Shown piece by piece: positions 18,634-26,923 of a DNA stretch of 64,000 bases (the first letter of the stretch is position 1; each line of letters begins with the position of its first letter). Source of the DNA: Streptococcus suis (GTDB lineage: Bacteria > Bacillota > Bacilli > Lactobacillales > Streptococcaceae); the NCBI RefSeq assembly GCF_002964575.1, contig NZ_POQQ01000048.1, forward strand, positions 18,325 to 82,324. Reading direction: 5' to 3'. The position numbers and the translations under genes were made by a program. The notes under the pieces were generated by a model. That model was not told the DNA's origin, did no database searches, and saw only the letters and a program-made list of their open reading frames with translations.

Positions 18634-19020
18634 ATGCAGATTCATCTACGGAATGAAATTGATTTAGATGGACAGTTGGAAGTGATAGACCAGACTTTTC
18701 CTGTAGAAGTGAAGGAAAAAGAAGGCAAAGTCTATCTCATTTATCAGAATGATGAGGCTGAAAAGGTTGTCATCAAGTGTGATGAAAACGAACTGATAAT
18801 GACACGTTTTTCCAATCCCAAGTCTATCATGCGATTTGTGAAGGAACAAGAAGCTATTGTAACCATTCCCACACCTATGGGGATCCAGCATTTTGTCACA
18901 CAAACCAGCCTATATCAGATGAGTGCTGAACTGCAAGAACTAGCCCTCCATTATGACTTAAAGGGGCTTGAACATCAGCAGAAATTTGCTAGCTATAGGA
19001 TGATGATTGCTTGGAAATGA
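18634..19020 (+). CDS. DUF1934 domain protein
   Basis: A 128-residue cytoplasmic protein of the DUF1934 family, which adopts a calycin-like beta barrel. It shows the usual pattern of alternating strands (IDLDGQLEVIDQTFPVEVKEK, YLIYQND, VVIKCDENELIMTRF) and a C-terminal ALHYDL helix region. The ATG follows AATAGGAGGAGCC, 11 nt after the TSUP gene, so it is probably its operon partner. No biochemical function is known to me. Confidence 0.82.
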   Translation: MQIHLRNEIDLDGQLEVIDQTFPVEVKEKEGKVYLIYQNDEAEKVVIKCDENELIMTRFSNPKSIMRFVKEQEAIVTIPTPMGIQHFVTQTSLYQMSAELQELALHYDLKGLEHQQKFASYRMMIAWK

Positions 19021-19063
19021 AAAACGTTTTCATAGAAAATATTCTTTGAAATTCCCTAGAAAT

Positions 19064-19073
19064 TTGTTATAAT
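19064..19073 (+). promoter_or_regulatory. Promoter of the Mn riboswitch transcript
   Basis: TTGAAA at 19046-19051, 16 nt spacer, and an extended TGtTATAAT (TATAAT 19068-19073), just before the riboswitch. Confidence 0.65.
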
Positions 19074-19084
19074 AGTTAGCAAAT

Positions 19085-19193
19085 CGAGGGAGTAGCTAAC
19101 GGATTTTTCCGTGGTAGTGTCGTCATTCCGAAAATCGTTTCCGGCACTATCTTAAATAGCGAGACTTGTTTTAATAAAACAGGTCTCTTTTTT
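19085..19193 (+). promoter_or_regulatory. yybP-ykoY manganese riboswitch with terminator
   Basis: The conserved 5' element GAGGGAGTAGC (19086-19096) and the matching 3' element TAGCGAGAC (19157-19165) frame two internal hairpins, as in yybP-ykoY aptamers that bind Mn2+. The 3' strand overlaps a terminator, GAGACTTGTTTT / AAAACAGGTCTC plus six T (19161-19193), so Mn2+ binding would free the downstream gene by preventing termination. The following gene is a P-type cation exporter, the expected partner. Confidence 0.9.
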
Positions 19194-19233
19194 ATTGTAA
19201 AAGGTAGAGAAGGGGCCGAAAAGGAGAAGGAAA

Positions 19234-21921
19234 TTGTCAAAAGAACAAAAACGCGATTTGTTTTATACACAAAGCGAAGAGCAAGTATTGTCAAGCATGG
19301 AGTCTTCTTTAGATGGTTTGTCTAGCAGCGAAGCTAGCAAACGTCTAGCAGACTATGGTCGTAATGAATTGGATGAGGGTGAAAAGCGTACACTCTTGGC
19401 AAAATTCTTGGATCAGTTTAAGGACTTGATGATCATCATCTTGATTGCAGCAGCACTCTTGACGGTGATTACAGAAGGTTCGCACGGTTTGACGGATGCT
19501 ATCATCATCTTAGCGGTGGTTATCCTTAACGCTGCCTTTGGTGTTTACCAAGAAGGTCAAGCAGAAGCAGCTATTGAAGCGCTGAAGAACATGTCAAGTC
19601 CTGTCGCACGTGCCCTTCGTGATAGTCACGTTGTTGAGGTTGATTCGAAAGACTTGGTTCCAGGTGATATCGTCTTGCTTGAGGCAGGTGACGTTGTTCC
19701 AGCGGATATGCGCTTGCTAGAAGCCAACTCCCTCAAAATCGAAGAAGCGGCCCTTACAGGTGAATCTGTACCGGTTGATAAGGATTTGTCAGCAGTTTTG
19801 GCTGAAGATGCACCAATCGGTGACCGTGTCAACATGGCCTACCAAAACTCAAACGTGACTTACGGACGTGGTCTTGGTGTGGTTACAAACACAGGTATGT
19901 ACACGGAAGTTGGTCACATCGCAGGCATGCTTGCCAATGCAGATGAGACAGACACACCATTGAAACAAAACTTACACCAGTTGTCTAAGGTCTTGACCTA
20001 TGCAGTATTGGTGATCGCTGTGATTACAATGGCTGTTTCAGTATTTGTACGTGGTGAAGGTATCTTGCCTGCCCTTATGACATCTGTAGCCCTTGCGGTT
20101 GCGGCTATTCCAGAAGGTTTGCCAGCAATCGTAACAGTTGTCCTTTCTCTTGGTACACAGGTCTTGGCTAAGCGTAACTCCATCATCCGTAAGTTACCAG
20201 CGGTTGAAACACTTGGTTCAACTGAAATCATTGCATCAGATAAAACTGGTACTTTGACTATGAACCAGATGACTGTTGAGAAAGTCTATACAAACGGTCA
20301 ATTAGTGGATGCTAAAGAAGCTTTGGACGCAAGCAATACAACGCTTCGTGTTATGAACTTTGCCAACGATACTAAGGTTGACCCAACTGGTAAATTGATT
20401 GGTGACCCAACTGAAACAGCACTTGTTCAATTTGGTTTGGATCAAAACTTTGACGTTCGTGAAGTCTTGGTTTCTGAGCCTCGTGTGGCAGAGTTGCCAT
20501 TTGACTCAACACGTAAATTGATGTCAACTGTTCATCAGCAAGCTGCTGGAAACTTCTTCGTAGCTGTTAAGGGTGCTCCAGACCAGTTGCTCAAACGTGT
20601 AACGCAAATTGAAGAAAACGGCACAATTCGTCCGATTACAGATGCGGATAAGCAAGCTATCCTTGCAACCAACAAGGAATTAGCTAAACAAGCTCTTCGT
20701 GTCTTGATGATGGCTTACAAGTATGTGGATGCTATTCCTGAATTGGAATCTGAAGTCCTTGAAAATGACCTAGTATTCTCAGGCTTGGTTGGTATGATTG
20801 ACCCTGAGCGTCCTGAAGCAGCAGAAGCTGTTCGTGTCGCTAAGGAAGCGGGTATCCGTCCAATCATGATTACAGGTGACCACCAGGATACAGCTGAGGC
20901 GATTGCAAAACGTCTTGGTATCATCGATCCAAACGATACAGAAGACCATGTATTTACTGGTGCAGAGCTCAATGAATTGACAGATGAAGAATTCCAAAAA
21001 GTCTTCAAGCAATATTCTGTATATGCGCGTGTATCTCCAGAACACAAGGTTCGTATCGTTAAGGCTTGGCAAAATGATGGTAAGGTTGTTGCCATGACTG
21101 GTGACGGTGTAAACGATGCACCATCATTGAAGACAGCCGACATCGGTATCGGTATGGGTATCACAGGTACGGAGGTTTCTAAAGGTGCCTCTGATATGGT
21201 CCTTGCAGATGACAACTTTGCAACTATCATTGTGGCGGTGGAAGAAGGACGTAAGGTCTTCTCAAACATCCAAAAAACCATCCAATATCTCTTGTCAGCT
21301 AACACAGCTGAAGTATTGTGTATCTTCCTTGCAACCCTCTTTGGTTGGGACGTATTGGAGCCAGTTCATCTTCTTTGGATTAACTTGGTAACAGATACAC
21401 TGCCAGCGATTGCCCTTGGTGTTGAGCCTGCTGAGCCAGGTGTTATGCACCACAAACCTCGTGGACGTAACTCAAGCTTCTTCTCAGGTGGTGTATTGAG
21501 TTCTATCGTTTACCAAGGTATCCTTCAAACCGCTCTTGTTTTGGGTGTTTATGGCTTTGCCCTTCTTTATCCAGAGCATGCGGGTGACGATCACGCTATC
21601 CACGCAGATGCTTTGACCATGGCTTACTTGACGCTTGGTTTGATCCAGTTGGTGCATGCCTTCAACGTTAAGTCTGTATACCAATCTATCTTTACCGTTG
21701 GTCCATTTAAGAATAAACTCTTTAACTGGTCTATCGTAGCTGCCTTCTTGCTCTTGATGGCAACCTTGGTAATTCCAGGATTCAATACCTTCTTCAAGGT
21801 TTCAATCTTGACTCCAACTCAATGGTTGGTAGCCATTATTGGTTCAGGCCTCATGGTTGTCGTTGTTGAAATTGTCAAATTTGTGCAACGTAAGTTGGGC
21901 TTAGATGAAAAAGCTATCTAA
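19234..21921 (+). CDS. Cation-exporting P-type ATPase (MgtA/PacL-like, Mn2+/Ca2+)
   Basis: An 895-residue P2-type ATPase. N-terminal cation-ATPase domain, M1-M2 pair (~65-105), actuator loop with LTGESVPV, M4 metal motif AAIPEGLPAIVT (~289-300), phosphorylation site SDKTGTLTMNQ (Asp ~334), MTGDGVNDAPSLK hinge and M6 NLVTDTLPAIALG. A pneumococcal relative, controlled by the same riboswitch class, exports Mn2+ and Ca2+. Start is TTG 19234 with AAGGAG 8 nt upstream. A MITE-like repeat begins at the stop codon. Metal specificity is inferred from the riboswitch and motif rather than proven. Confidence 0.92.
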   Translation: MSKEQKRDLFYTQSEEQVLSSMESSLDGLSSSEASKRLADYGRNELDEGEKRTLLAKFLDQFKDLMIIILIAAALLTVITEGSHGLTDAIIILAVVILNAAFGVYQEGQAEAAIEALKNMSSPVARALRDSHVVEVDSKDLVPGDIVLLEAGDVVPADMRLLEANSLKIEEAALTGESVPVDKDLSAVLAEDAPIGDRVNMAYQNSNVTYGRGLGVVTNTGMYTEVGHIAGMLANADETDTPLKQNLHQLSKVLTYAVLVIAVITMAVSVFVRGEGILPALMTSVALAVAAIPEGLPAIVTVVLSLGTQVLAKRNSIIRKLPAVETLGSTEIIASDKTGTLTMNQMTVEKVYTNGQLVDAKEALDASNTTLRVMNFANDTKVDPTGKLIGDPTETALVQFGLDQNFDVREVLVSEPRVAELPFDSTRKLMSTVHQQAAGNFFVAVKGAPDQLLKRVTQIEENGTIRPITDADKQAILATNKELAKQALRVLMMAYKYVDAIPELESEVLENDLVFSGLVGMIDPERPEAAEAVRVAKEAGIRPIMITGDHQDTAEAIAKRLGIIDPNDTEDHVFTGAELNELTDEEFQKVFKQYSVYARVSPEHKVRIVKAWQNDGKVVAMTGDGVNDAPSLKTADIGIGMGITGTEVSKGASDMVLADDNFATIIVAVEEGRKVFSNIQKTIQYLLSANTAEVLCIFLATLFGWDVLEPVHLLWINLVTDTLPAIALGVEPAEPGVMHHKPRGRNSSFFSGGVLSSIVYQGILQTALVLGVYGFALLYPEHAGDDHAIHADALTMAYLTLGLIQLVHAFNVKSVYQSIFTVGPFKNKLFNWSIVAAFLLLMATLVIPGFNTFFKVSILTPTQWLVAIIGSGLMVVVVEIVKFVQRKLGLDEKAI

Positions 21922-22027
21922 TATAGTTATTCAGTTTATCTTTTATTACTTCGTTAACTCGCCTTGCCGTACTTCAGTACAGCCTGCGACTCGTTGCCTT
22001 GTACTAAAAGCAAACTGAAGACTATAT
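21921..22027. mobile_element. MITE-like element, family A, short copy
   Basis: About 107 bp with imperfect terminal inverted repeats: left ATATAGTTATTCAGTTTATC..., right ...GCAAACTGAAGACTATAT. The interior carries ACTCGCCTTGCC and a GTACTTCAGTAC palindrome. A longer copy of the same element lies at 37341-37724. It starts at the last base of the ATPase stop codon. Confidence 0.7.
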
Positions 22028-22033
22028 CATTTG

Positions 22034-22067
22034 AAAAAGCTCAGATTTAGTGGTCTGAGCTTTTTTC
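22034..22067. terminator. Bidirectional terminator
   Basis: Stem AAAAGCTCAGA / TCTGAGCTTTT with six T on the plus strand; it overlaps the last codons of the convergent small membrane protein gene. Confidence 0.85.
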
Positions 22068-22436
22068 TGTACTGATAAGGTATTTTGGGAAGATTACTTG
22101 TCCCAACAAAGTGATGACTAGTGCCAGGATGAGGAGCGTAGTTTTGACAAGTGTTGGTATGTTAAATAATATGGTGATTGGTAAGATAGCCAAGCTGAAA
22201 TAGTAGAGAATGAAGTATTTACTATTTTCCTTGATTTGAACTCTGTCATTTTCTTTTACTTGAATGGCTGACTTTTTATCTCCTCCTACACTGATTGTAG
22301 CTGTTGGATGTTGAAGGGGTAGGCTGAGAATTTTTCCTTGGGTAAGGGTTCCAGCGATCTTTCCATCCATTAGAATGGGAAGTTTGTTAGTAGCAGCTTG
22401 TTTGGGATTTTTTGGATAAGAAATCGTTACACGCAT
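22047..22436 (-). CDS. Hypothetical two-helix membrane protein
   Basis: 129 residues. The first ~75 residues form a soluble beta-rich part (RVTISYPKNPKQAATNKLPILMDGKIAGTL) that resembles small beta-sandwich/PEGA-like modules; two hydrophobic segments follow (FILYYFSLAILPITILF and LLILALVITLLGQVIF). No specific family is recognised. The gene has an AAAGAGG ribosome site, stands alone and converges on the ATPase gene. Confidence 0.65.
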   Translation of the reverse strand: MRVTISYPKNPKQAATNKLPILMDGKIAGTLTQGKILSLPLQHPTATISVGGDKKSAIQVKENDRVQIKENSKYFILYYFSLAILPITILFNIPTLVKTTLLILALVITLLGQVIFPKYLISTEKSSDH

Positions 22437-22567
22437 AGGACACCTCTTTTCAGTTTCTATGTTTATTGTAGCAAAATGACGGTTTCTTGTAAACGATTTC
22501 TAAGCTGAAAAATTGGTCGGTGCTTGCCTGTTCACCAAGAAACTGCTATAATTTTTTAAGAGGTGAG

Positions 22568-22993
22568 ATGGATATGAATTATCTGCAAAATTATGTATTT
22601 AGTAAGAGTAGTTATTTACCCTCTGACAAGTTGATTCTTCTTCAGAAAGAATTAGAGGATTTAGACGAGGGAGCTTTGAACGCACTGATGATGGTTGAGT
22701 TGCGCCAACCCCTAATAGCCCTTATCTTAGCCATCTTTTTTGGAGAGTTCGGTGTAGACCGTTTCTATATAGGGGACAAACGTTTGGGTTCGGTCAAGTT
22801 GATTATCTTTGGAGTAGCCTTTATTACCCTTTTTATTCTGGTGGGGATACTCTTGTTTATGGGTTTGTATCTATGGAAATTCATTGACTGCTTTTTGATT
22901 ATGAAGGCTTGTAAGGAAGCGAATTACCAACGGCTTATGGCTCAGATTCAGCAATTCAAAGCCTTTCAGTATGGCAATCGAACATTTTCTTAA
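22568..22993 (+). CDS. TM2 domain membrane protein
   Basis: 141 residues with a soluble N-terminal ~45 residues and a TM2 domain: ALILAIFFGEFGVDRFYIGDKRLG (TM2 motif with GxxGxDRFYxG), then a second helix ending LWKFIDCFLI. TM2 proteins are widespread small membrane proteins of mostly unknown role. The ATG at 22568 follows AGAGGTGAG; a second ATG two codons on is equally possible. A TATAAT lies at 22548-22553, so it is expressed from its own promoter. Confidence 0.8.
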   Translation: MDMNYLQNYVFSKSSYLPSDKLILLQKELEDLDEGALNALMMVELRQPLIALILAIFFGEFGVDRFYIGDKRLGSVKLIIFGVAFITLFILVGILLFMGLYLWKFIDCFLIMKACKEANYQRLMAQIQQFKAFQYGNRTFS

Positions 22994-23002
22994 TAGAATG
23001 AG

Positions 23003-23030
23003 GAAGGAGGTTTGTTAGACCTTCTTTTTC
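23003..23030 (+). terminator. Terminator of TM2 gene
   Basis: Stem GAAGGAGGT / ACCTTCTTT with a seven-base loop and a T-rich tail. Confidence 0.75.
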
Positions 23031-23208
23031 TATCCTTGCTTGAAGAGCTACAGACAAGGAATTGAGGTGCAGGTTGCCATAGTAACTTGTCCTTTTCTTA
23101 ATTCAAACCACCATAATTCAAATGACTATATTTGGGGCTGGCTTGTAAAGTGCCTGTAACATGGTGTGGGCTTTGTCATAAAAGTGTTATTTTTTAAGCT
23201 AGCTTTTA

Positions 23209-23217
23209 TGGTATAAT
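23209..23217 (+). promoter_or_regulatory. Extended -10 promoter of vanZ-like gene
   Basis: TGGTATAAT, 30 nt before the start. The stretch 23031-23205 before it holds nothing I recognise. Confidence 0.55.
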
Positions 23218-23246
23218 GGTAAAATATGCTGGAGAGGAGGTTTTTT

Positions 23247-23735
23247 ATGCAGACTAGAAAAATCAGTATGTTTTTATTTTTAACCTACCTCCTTTTACTG
23301 ACCTGGATGATTGTCTTTAAGATGGACTTGTCCATCCTAGCTGGTCGCTACACTACTGCTCAGATAAATCTGATACCACTGGCTGGAACAGCTGTCTATG
23401 ATGGAGTATTAAATTTTCCAGAAATTCTCTTTAACGTTGTCAGTTTTATTCCCTTTGGCATTTATATGGAAATACTATTTCGTAAGGCTTCTTGGACAGT
23501 AAATTTACTTGTTATTCTACTTGTTAGTTTGGCCTTTGAAGTTGTACAGTATATTCTGTTGCTGGGGATTGCAGATATAACGGATTTACTGGCAAATGGT
23601 TTGGGCGGTGCCATCGGCATCAATATCATGTATGTATTGACAAGTATTTGGCATGAGAAAACTTACGCCCGCATGAATGTTTTTTCTTTGGTTCTTACAA
23701 TCTTTGTTATATTAACAACTTATTTTCTTGTGTAA
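23247..23735 (+). CDS. VanZ family membrane protein
   Basis: 162 residues, about four or five membrane helices. The VanZ pattern is clear: NLIPLAGT near the first loop, LFNVVSFIPFGIYMEIL, and EVVQYILLLGIADITDLLANGLGGAIG. VanZ proteins give low-level teicoplanin tolerance in enterococci; in streptococci the role is unknown. The start at 23247 is set by a GGAGAGGAGG site 6 nt upstream rather than the earlier in-frame ATG. Monocistronic. Confidence 0.85.
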   Translation: MQTRKISMFLFLTYLLLLTWMIVFKMDLSILAGRYTTAQINLIPLAGTAVYDGVLNFPEILFNVVSFIPFGIYMEILFRKASWTVNLLVILLVSLAFEVVQYILLLGIADITDLLANGLGGAIGINIMYVLTSIWHEKTYARMNVFSLVLTIFVILTTYFLV

Positions 23736-23775
23736 TCCTTGCCAAAGATGAGAATGTTTTGTTAAAATTAAGAAA

Positions 23776-24903
23776 ATGAATATCAAAGAAGAGATTATTA
23801 AACTATCTCAGGAAATAGGGATTTCCAAGATTGGCTTTACCACGGCGGATGATTTCGATTACTTGGAGAAATCCCTTCGGGCTAGTCAGGAAGAGGGGCG
23901 TTCGTCAGGCTTCGAACACAAGAATATCGAAGAACGCATTCGACCCAAATTGTCCTTGGCATCTGCAAAGACCATTATTTCCATAGCAGTAGCCTATCCT
24001 CGCCACCTGCCCACCAAACCGCAGAAGACCCAATTCAAACGTGGAAAAATTACACCTAGCTCTTGGGGGTTAGACTACCACTATATCTTGCAAGATAAGA
24101 TGGAGCGTTTGGCACGGGGGATTGAAAAGCTGACGGATGGCTTGGAATACAAGGCCATGGTGGATACGGGTGCCTTGGTGGATACTGCTGTTGCCAGACG
24201 AGCAGGCATTGGCTTTATCGGTAAGAATGGCCTGGTCATTTCTAAGGAATTTGGTTCCTATATGTTTTTGGGCGAGTTGGTGACCAACCTTGAGATTGAG
24301 CCTGATCAGCCAGTGGACTACGACTGTGGTGATTGCAATCGTTGTGTTGCGGCCTGCCCAACCTCCTGTTTGCTAGGGGATACGACCATGAATGCCCGTC
24401 GTTGTCTATCCTTTCAGACACAGGACAAGGGCATGATGGACTTGGAATTCCGTAAGAAAATCAAGACGGTTATTTACGGTTGTGATATTTGTCAGATTTG
24501 TTGTCCTTATAACAAGGGGATTTCCAGTCCTCCTGTGGTAGACATTGATCCAGATTTGGCTGAGCCTGAGCTAATTCCCTTTTTGGACTTATCAAATGGG
24601 CAGTTCAAGGAAAAATTTGGCATGATTGCAGGCTCTTGGCGGGGGAAAAATATTCTCCAGCGCAATGCCATCATAGCCTTGGCTAATAGTAATGACCGCT
24701 CCGCCATTCCCAAACTCCTAGAAATCATCGATAAGAAGCAAAATCCCGTCCACATGGCGACGGCTATCTGGGCTTTGGGACAGTTAGTGAAAGAGCCTAA
24801 TGATGAGATGATAGATTTTATCGCAGGCATTCAATCAGATAACGCAGATGTCATAGCGGAGCAGACAGCATTTCTCAACTTGGTAAATAGACTACAAATG
24901 TGA
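23776..24903 (+). CDS. queG: Epoxyqueuosine reductase QueG
   Basis: A 375-residue iron-sulfur/cobalamin enzyme that converts epoxyqueuosine to queuosine in the wobble position of tRNA(Asp, Asn, His, Tyr). The N-terminal half has the DTGALVDTAVARRAG and GFIGKNG motifs. Two 4Fe-4S cluster motifs follow: CGDCNRCVAACP (~185-196) and CDICQICCPYN (~236-246). The C terminus is a HEAT-like repeat region. QueG family enzymes need a corrinoid, which is interesting beside the possible corrinoid uptake pair earlier. A promoter TTGCCA-18-TAAAAT ends seven bases before the ATG, so the mRNA is probably leaderless. Confidence 0.95.
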   Translation: MNIKEEIIKLSQEIGISKIGFTTADDFDYLEKSLRASQEEGRSSGFEHKNIEERIRPKLSLASAKTIISIAVAYPRHLPTKPQKTQFKRGKITPSSWGLDYHYILQDKMERLARGIEKLTDGLEYKAMVDTGALVDTAVARRAGIGFIGKNGLVISKEFGSYMFLGELVTNLEIEPDQPVDYDCGDCNRCVAACPTSCLLGDTTMNARRCLSFQTQDKGMMDLEFRKKIKTVIYGCDICQICCPYNKGISSPPVVDIDPDLAEPELIPFLDLSNGQFKEKFGMIAGSWRGKNILQRNAIIALANSNDRSAIPKLLEIIDKKQNPVHMATAIWALGQLVKEPNDEMIDFIAGIQSDNADVIAEQTAFLNLVNRLQM

Positions 24904-24937
24904 TATAATACAAAGATAAATAAAAAATGAGGTGTAT

Positions 24938-26033
24938 ATGGATACAGCAGAAATTCGCCAAAAGATTGAAGAACTTGGCAAAAAATTAACTTCTTTTAGG
25001 GGGTCTCTTTGACTTAGAAGGTCTGGAAGAAGAGATTGCCATTCTTGAGAACAAGATGACGGAGCCAGATTTTTGGAATGATAATTTGGCAGCCCAGAAG
25101 ACGTCTCAGGAGTTGAATGAATTAAAAAATACCTATGGAAATTTCCATCAGATGTTGGATTTATTTGATGAATCTGAAATTCTTTTGGATTTCTTAGCAG
25201 AAGATGAGTCCGTACGAGAAGAGTTGGTTGAAAAGTTGGCAGACTTGGACAAGTCCATGACGGCTTATGAGATGACCCTGCTCTTGTCAGAGCCTTATGA
25301 TCACAATAATGCCATCTTGGAAATCCATCCAGGTTCGGGTGGTACAGAGGCTCAGGACTGGGGAGAAATGCTTCTACGGATGTATCAGCGTTTTGGAAAT
25401 GCCAAAGGCTTTGCGGTAGAAACCTTGGATTATCAGGCTGGGGATGAGGCTGGAATTAAGTCTGTAACCCTTAGCTTCACAGGTCCAAATGCCTATGGTT
25501 TGCTCAAGTCAGAAATGGGAGTTCACCGGTTGGTACGTATCTCACCATTTGACTCAGCTAAGCGTCGTCATACTTCCTTTACTTCGGTAGAGGTCATGCC
25601 TGAATTGGATGACACCATTGAGATTGAAATCCGAGATGATGAGGTGAAAATGGATACCTTCCGCTCAGGTGGTGCCGGTGGTCAGAACGTCAACAAGGTA
25701 TCGACTGGTGTTCGTTTGACCCACATTCCAACAGGTATTGTCACCCAGTCAACTGTTGACCGAACCCAGTATGGCAACCGAGATCGTGCCATGAAACTCT
25801 TGCAGGCTAAATTGTATCAATTAGAGCAGGAGAAGAAGGCGGCAGAAGTGGACTCACTCAAGGGAGATAAGAAAGAGATTACTTGGGGAAGCCAGATTCG
25901 TTCTTACGTCTTTACGCCTTATACCATGGTCAAAGACCACCGTACTGGTCACGAGGTGGCCCAAGTCGATAAGGTGATGGATGGAGATTTGGACGGCTTT
26001 ATCGATGCCTATCTAAAATGGAGAATTAGCTAA
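24938..26033 (+). CDS. prfB: Peptide chain release factor 2 (programmed +1 frameshift)
   Basis: A 364-residue release factor that reads UGA and UAA. Translation starts at ATG 24938, runs 24 codons to CTT at 25007-25009, meets an in-frame TGA (25010-25012) and shifts +1 to continue with GAC at 25011. The shift site has the classic internal Shine-Dalgarno-like AGGGGG (24998-25003) followed by TCTCTTTGAC. After the shift the reading covers the GGQ motif ([13 protein letters not shown]) that triggers peptide release and the RF2-type codon-recognition region. An intact programmed-frameshift gene, not a pseudogene. An extended -10 TGATATAAT precedes it. Confidence 0.97.
24998..25013 (+). promoter_or_regulatory. 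prfB autoregulatory frameshift site
   Basis: AGGGGG, then TCT CTT and in-frame TGA followed by C. Low RF2 lets ribosomes slip +1 and make full-length protein. Confidence 0.95.
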
Positions 26034-26192
26034 GAACCGATATGTACAAATGAAGTACTGGTATATAAGAGATGTTTTTTCGCTCATCAAGGAAGTTTTT
26101 TGAGAAAATACTGACTGTATTTTGAAAAAACGAAGGATGAGTAGTTGAAAACTAGCCTTAGATGCAAGTGCTGAACTGTGAATACAGGTTCT
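26033..26192. mobile_element. MITE-like element, family B, copy 1
   Basis: 160 bp beginning AGAACC and ending GGTTCT, with longer imperfect terminal inverted repeats and interior stretches AATACTGACTGTATTTTGAA and AAAACTAGCCTTAGATG. An inverted second copy is at 56119-56280. It begins at the last base of the prfB stop codon and separates prfB from ftsE. Confidence 0.8.
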
Positions 26193-26230
26193 CAAATCTA
26201 AAGAAAGGACTGTCTGAGACAGAAAATCCT

Positions 26231-26923
26231 ATGAGAATTATTGAAATGAAGAACGTTTCCAAGAAATATGGAAACGGAACGACGGCCCTTCGAGGAGTAT
26301 CCGTCAATGTTGAGGCCGGAGAATTTGCCTATATTGTTGGCCCTTCAGGTGCGGGTAAGTCAACCTTTATCAAACTTTTGTATCGCGAAGAAAAGCTTGA
26401 TAAGGGGAGTTTGACAGTTGGAAAGTTTGACCTGGCTAAGATTAAGAAAAGGGATGTTCCTCTCTTGCGTCGTAGTGTAGGTGTGGTCTTCCAGGACTAC
26501 AAACTTCTTCCTAAAAAGACTGTGTTTGAAAATATTGCCTATGCTATGGAAGTTATTGGTGAGAAACCGCGTAATATTAAAAAACGTGTGATGGAAGTAT
26601 TGGACTTGGTTGGTCTGAAACATAAAATCCGTTCCTTCCCAAATGAACTTTCGGGTGGTGAGCAGCAGCGTATCGCCATTGCCCGTGCGATTGTCAACAA
26701 TCCGAAAGTATTGATTGCCGATGAGCCGACTGGTAACTTGGACCCAGAAAATTCCTGGGAAATCATGAACCTCTTGGAGCGTATCAATTTGCAAGGGACA
26801 ACAGTTTTGATGGCAACCCACAATAGTCAGATTGTAAATACCCTCCGCCACCGCGTTATAGCGATCGAAGACGGTCGAGTGGTACGGGATGAAGAACAAG
26901 GAGAGTATGGATACGATGATTAG
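26231..26923 (+). CDS. ftsE: Cell-division ABC ATPase FtsE
   Basis: A 230-residue ABC ATPase that, with FtsX, drives extracellular peptidoglycan hydrolase (PcsB) activity at the septum. Walker A VGPSGAGKST (~38-47), Q-loop VFQDYKLL, signature LSGGEQQR (~139) and Walker B LIADEPTGNLD (~160-170) are intact. Start ATG 26231 gives the conserved N terminus RIIEMKNVSKKYGNG; upstream in-frame sequence lies inside the MITE-like repeat and is rejected. No good Shine-Dalgarno is near this ATG, which may be a consequence of the insertion. Overlaps ftsX. Confidence 0.95.
   Translation: MRIIEMKNVSKKYGNGTTALRGVSVNVEAGEFAYIVGPSGAGKSTFIKLLYREEKLDKGSLTVGKFDLAKIKKRDVPLLRRSVGVVFQDYKLLPKKTVFENIAYAMEVIGEKPRNIKKRVMEVLDLVGLKHKIRSFPNELSGGEQQRIAIARAIVNNPKVLIADEPTGNLDPENSWEIMNLLERINLQGTTVLMATHNSQIVNTLRHRVIAIEDGRVVRDEEQGEYGYDD

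Noticed and set aside
25056..26033. prfB as a truncated or frameshifted pseudogene beginning at 25056
   Set aside because: All elements of the RF2 programmed frameshift are present and the upstream 24 codons encode the conserved N terminus.
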